A stretch of 6,376 bases of DNA from positions 1 through 6,376 of the forward strand of contig DFFQ01000033.1 of the NCBI GenBank assembly GCA_002371025.1, in the 5' to 3' direction. The translations under genes were made by a program, and so were the position numbers. Each line of letters starts with the position of its first letter. The first letter of the stretch is position 1. Of the stretch, positions 5,823-6,376 are shown in pieces. The notes below the pieces were generated by a model. It made no database searches, was not told the DNA's origin, and worked only from the letters and a program-made list of their open reading frames with translations. Source of the stretch: Lachnospiraceae bacterium UBA3772 (GTDB taxonomy: Bacteria > Bacillota > Clostridia > Lachnospirales > Lachnospiraceae).

Positions 5823-6282
5823 GACATATATTAAGCCTACGCCTATTTCATTGACCTTACAAAAGGAAGAGTTATGTCACAGATATCCAGATCTAATTGA
5901 GAGAATAGTCATAAAGGATGGCTGTCTCACATGTATAATGAGACTTCGTCCATCGTGTTGGAGCTGTGAGTATAGAATAGAAATAGCTCAAAAAATCAAG
6001 AAACAGCCCCGAGTATGGTTGATGTCTCCTCGGATTGAATTATATAACGGCAAGAAACCACATCATATATATGGCATAGACAAAAGAGGATATGCCCGCC
6101 TCTGTGTATATTACCCTGAATATAAGGAATGGGATGAAAACACGATGTATCTTGCAGATACTTTTGTCCCCTGGACAGTGACATGGCTTAATACATACGA
6201 ATATTGGTTGGTTACCGGAGTATGGGAATATGCGGAATCGCCGCATGGGATTAAGAAGAAAGATATGTTGAAGGAGATATAG
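5815..6282 (+). CDS. Stand-alone E2-like conjugating enzyme of type II-short CBASS
   Basis: This 155-aa protein resembles the prokaryotic E2-like enzymes that accompany CD-NTases without an E1 domain. Key residues are HHIY (83-86), the candidate catalytic cysteine C97 in RLCVYYP (95-101), EW (105-106), the Trp-rich FVPWTVTWL (117-125), and YEYWLVTGVW (128-137), then H144. In this family the segment after TGxW usually runs through glycines to a histidine; here it is EYAESPHG. In type II-short CBASS the E2 is reported to bind the C-terminal glycine of its CD-NTase by thioester and raise synthase output by conjugation. Translation begins at GTG inside the CD-NTase stop (overlap GTGGGTAA) with no clear Shine-Dalgarno nearby, so it depends on coupling. 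No JAB deconjugase follows within the window. The 94 bases after it show no intrinsic terminator. Confidence 0.85.
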   Translation: MGKTYIKPTPISLTLQKEELCHRYPDLIERIVIKDGCLTCIMRLRPSCWSCEYRIEIAQKIKKQPRVWLMSPRIELYNGKKPHHIYGIDKRGYARLCVYYPEYKEWDENTMYLADTFVPWTVTWLNTYEYWLVTGVWEYAESPHGIKKKDMLKEI

Positions 6283-6359
6283 TCAAGTATATTATATGGC
6301 GTTTCATACAACGATTGCTTAGATTAGACGGTACGGAAATTGTTTTGATAAAAATGAAT

Positions 6360-6376
6360 GATAATAGCCGATTATC
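6360..6376. repeat. Third GATAAT-N5-ATTATC inverted repeat at window end
   Basis: GATAAT (6360-6365), five bases AGCCG, then ATTATC (6371-6376) repeats exactly the arm sequence and spacing of 6-22; the spacer bases differ. It lies 77 bases after the E2 stop and is cut by the window edge, so the flanking bases and any element B copy beyond cannot be seen. It is not a typical terminator because the stem is AT-rich and short and no T-tract is visible. Confidence 0.45.

Noticed and set aside
5996..6311. Three overlapping minus-strand open frames inside the E2 gene
   Set aside because: They are shadows of a coding strand with clear E2-like motifs, and the frames overlap one another.
1..6376. CRISPR array, tRNA or rRNA genes, insertion sequence
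   Set aside because: No regularly spaced repeats, no cloverleaf-type or ribosomal sequence, and no transposase or integrase coding region were seen.

Overview
The window is AT-rich DNA that looks like a low-GC Firmicute, most likely a clostridial gut-type bacterium. The signs are strong purine-rich Shine-Dalgarno sites (AGGAGG, AAGGAGA, GAGAGG), A/T-ending codons and GTG starts at gene overlaps. This placement is inferred from style; no phylogenetic marker is present. The content is that of an accessory defence island.

Left part (1-1209): a gene-free leader (1-310), a small cytosolic cystatin-like protein (311-586), a strong bidirectional terminator (604-646), and a convergent minus-strand ORF (613-936). 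That ORF looks like a fragment of a TIR/nucleoside-deoxyribosyltransferase-like sensor domain. A second leader follows (937-1209). The two leaders share a composite repeat: an element beginning TAACCGATAAT (1-30 and 949-978), then a 36-bp element (38-73 and 1022-1057), then a TATAAT box. The inverted core GATAAT-N5-ATTATC appears again at the last bases of the window (6360-6376), so the large operon is bracketed by copies of it.

Right part (1210-6282): five tightly packed plus-strand genes, with two 8-nt overlaps and gaps of 16 and 12 nt, forming one apparent operon. They are (1) a 754-aa PrrC/RloC-type (AAA_13-like) ABC ATPase with a CxxC zinc-hook-like motif, (2) a 98-aa unrecognised protein, (3) a 280-aa protein with two membrane helices and a cytosolic domain of unknown family, (4) a CD-NTase (cyclic-oligonucleotide synthase) with all catalytic residues, ending in glycine, and (5) a stand-alone E2-like protein with a candidate catalytic cysteine.

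Genes 3-5 read as a CBASS anti-phage system of the type II-short kind (effector, CD-NTase, E2 without E1). On phage infection the CD-NTase would make a cyclic nucleotide, the 2TM protein would sense it and damage the inner membrane, and the E2 would control the CD-NTase through its C-terminal glycine. The unusual point is that a Rad50/PrrC-like ATPase and a small partner head the same operon. They could be an added sensor, a second effector, or a separate two-gene defence system co-transcribed with CBASS. No E1, no JAB peptidase, no integrase and no RNA genes are seen in the window.
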